This document shows positions 62,941 through 64,000 of a stretch of 64,000 nucleotides of DNA, in pieces. The translations under genes were made by a program, and so were the position numbers. The DNA is from Fusobacterium sp. GTDB taxonomy: Bacteria > Fusobacteriota > Fusobacteriia > Fusobacteriales > Fusobacteriaceae. The notes under the pieces were generated by a model. That model saw only the letters and a list, made by a program, of their open reading frames with translations, did no database searches and was not told the origin of the DNA. Position 1 is the first letter of the stretch, and every line of letters starts with the position of its first letter. The stretch covers positions 20,221-84,220 of the forward strand of contig NZ_JAWDXO010000009.1 of assembly GCF_032477075.1 (NCBI RefSeq), given 5' to 3'.

Positions 62941-63612
62941 TTAATCCTCTTTACAGAGATTTTTACGTTTTTTATCTACTACAGGAGGATAGGGAATTCC
63001 ACTTTTTTCAAACAGCTCAAGCAGTCCTTCTGCCTGATTTTTAAACTTATACTGCATTTCTTCTTCATATATAGGTACTACTGTATAAAAGTTTATATCT
63101 TTATCTTTACTTACAGTTACCTTAGAGTCATCATCAATCAGAAGCATACAGTTAAATAGAACATCTTCAGCCACAGGTTCACCAGATGGCACTGTATGTC
63201 CAAATCCTAACCAAGTATTCTGTTCAATAGGAAGACGAGCCAATATTTTAAGCCATCTCAAAGGCCAGTACCAGATTTCCTCATCTGTATTTTGAAGATT
63301 CCAGTCTTTTGGAAGATTGATAATAAGTTCTGCTCTTTCAAGATTATATTTGGAAAGTTCTTTAGGTACATTCATTTTATGAGCACCCATTCCCATTGTT
63401 ATTAAAGTATAATAATCACTTTCTTTTCTTGGTGGAATTATTGCTATGTCGACATGTATATCTGGAGATACAATCTCATGAAACACATTTGTAAAGTTTC
63501 CATATCTTTCAATTATATATTCCTCAAGAATATCTATTTCTTTTTCCTCATATACTTCTGGGTATTGCTTTTTCTGAACGACTTTTTTCTTTTTAAACAT
63601 ATCTGAAAACAT
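62941..63612 (-). CDS. Suppressor-of-fused (SUFU) domain protein
   Basis: 223 residues, cytoplasmic. Family features: VFHEIVSPDIHVDIAIIPP, YTLITMGMGAHKMNVP, RAELIINLPKDW, WPLRWLKILARLP and TWLGFGHTVP. Bacterial SUFU proteins have no settled biochemical function and some serve as immunity proteins of polymorphic toxin loci; no toxin is adjacent here. ATG after GGGAGGG. Single-gene unit. Confidence 0.88.
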   Translation of the reverse strand: MFSDMFKKKKVVQKKQYPEVYEEKEIDILEEYIIERYGNFTNVFHEIVSPDIHVDIAIIPPRKESDYYTLITMGMGAHKMNVPKELSKYNLERAELIINLPKDWNLQNTDEEIWYWPLRWLKILARLPIEQNTWLGFGHTVPSGEPVAEDVLFNCMLLIDDDSKVTVSKDKDINFYTVVPIYEEEMQYKFKNQAEGLLELFEKSGIPYPPVVDKKRKNLCKED

Positions 63613-63661
63613 TCTGCATCCCTCCCAATCAATTTAAATATAAATATAATTTTGATTATTG

Positions 63662-63690
63662 ATTATATCATGAAGTTTTAAGCAATTCAA
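63662..63690 (-). promoter_or_regulatory. Promoter of the SUFU-domain gene
   Basis: On the minus strand TTGAAT (complement of 63685-63690), 17 bases, then TGA-TATAAT (complement of 63662-63667), an extended -10 with consensus hexamer. Confidence 0.7.
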
Positions 63691-63825
63691 TCATTATTTA
63701 TTTTCCTAATTAAGTAAGATTTTATACATATACACGTTATTTTCTTTTTAATTGTTTTATCAAATTTTTTAATTTAATTAATAATGAATTTTCAGTATAT
63801 TTTTTGAAATAATTTTCCAGAATAA

Positions 63826-63978
63826 AAAAAGCTGGATAAGAGAGAATGTGAAAAGGAAAGATTATTTGCAGAGAAATTCAGAATAGAAAATATAAAGACA
63901 TTGGCAGATGGAATAAATAGAATCGAGGAGAGAATGACAAGAATAGAGGAACAGCTGATAAAACAATACAGAGATTAA
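63826..63978 (+). pseudogene. Gene fragment with coiled-coil C-terminus
   Basis: A frame opens after a stop at 63823-63825 and runs to TAA 63976-63978. It reads as a charged coiled coil (ERLFAEKFRIENIKTLADG, then IEERMTRIEEQL). There is no ATG or ribosome-binding site at its start. The base usage and heptad pattern look coding, so it is probably the 3' remnant of a lost gene; it could also be a small protein with a non-ATG start. The bases 63691-63825 and 63979-64000 show nothing else. Confidence 0.35.
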
Positions 63979-64000
63979 AAAATAAAGAGTACTTTAAAAT

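Overview
This window is a chromosomal segment from a low-GC anaerobe, almost certainly a Fusobacterium of the F. varium / F. ulcerans / F. mortiferum type. The evidence is the very AT-rich DNA with AGA-dominated arginine codons, a 3,628-residue fusobacterial autotransporter, and amino-acid/dicarboxylate fermentation genes. The species assignment is inference from gene content; no similarity search was run. There is no prophage, insertion sequence, CRISPR array or rRNA operon. One tRNA gene is present.

Layout. (1) 1-4970: thiamine operon thiC-thiS-thiG-thiH-thiF-thiE behind an attenuator hairpin. The thiS-thiG gap holds a structured repeat. (2) 5050-7310: a GntR/FCD regulator, a DUF2628 membrane protein, and a 1.1-kb gene-poor stretch with an unassigned hairpin and a promoter-to-terminator unit that looks like a small RNA. 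(3) 7489-19014: an 11-gene operon for HdrB, HdrC, HdrA, an MvhD-like subunit, three Flx-type electron-input subunits, a fumarate-reductase-like pair, a DcuC transporter and an M20 peptidase. It probably encodes an NADH-dependent flavin-bifurcating complex that drives reduction of a dicarboxylate enoate. (4) 19248-23734: glucarate dehydratase with a TctBAC tripartite transporter. (5) 23789-25059: aroE-aroQ. (6) 25133-38019: purine operon fhs-purLECFMNHD under a guanine-type riboswitch, with a 27-codon leader ORF running into an intrinsic terminator.

(7) 38103-41153: an inverted-repeat element related to the thi one, two transporters (DMT, MFS) and an orphan lipoprotein. (8) 41248-44103, minus strand: a SIR2-like gene, a gene of unknown function and a RelA/SpoT-type alarmone synthetase. 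The first two may be one gene split at a nine-A run. (9) 44255-49639: cardiolipin synthase, then a LysR/MerR-flanked set of cupin, cyclophilin-like and carboxymuconolactone-decarboxylase genes, including a decayed alcohol dehydrogenase. (10) 49859-51347: a PHP-domain protein, tRNA-Arg(CCT) and a small lipoprotein. (11) 51516-64000: the giant autotransporter, a SUFU-domain protein and a gene fragment at the edge.

How the genes work together: the biosynthetic operons (thiamine, shikimate, purine) are ordinary in content but have interesting leaders. The catabolic core is the Hdr-Flx-Frd operon, which would couple NADH oxidation to low-potential ferredoxin reduction using imported dicarboxylates as sink. 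The most unusual parts are that operon, the SIR2-like/alarmone-synthetase cluster with its homopolymer frameshift, the riboswitch/leader-ORF arrangement, and the candidate small RNA.
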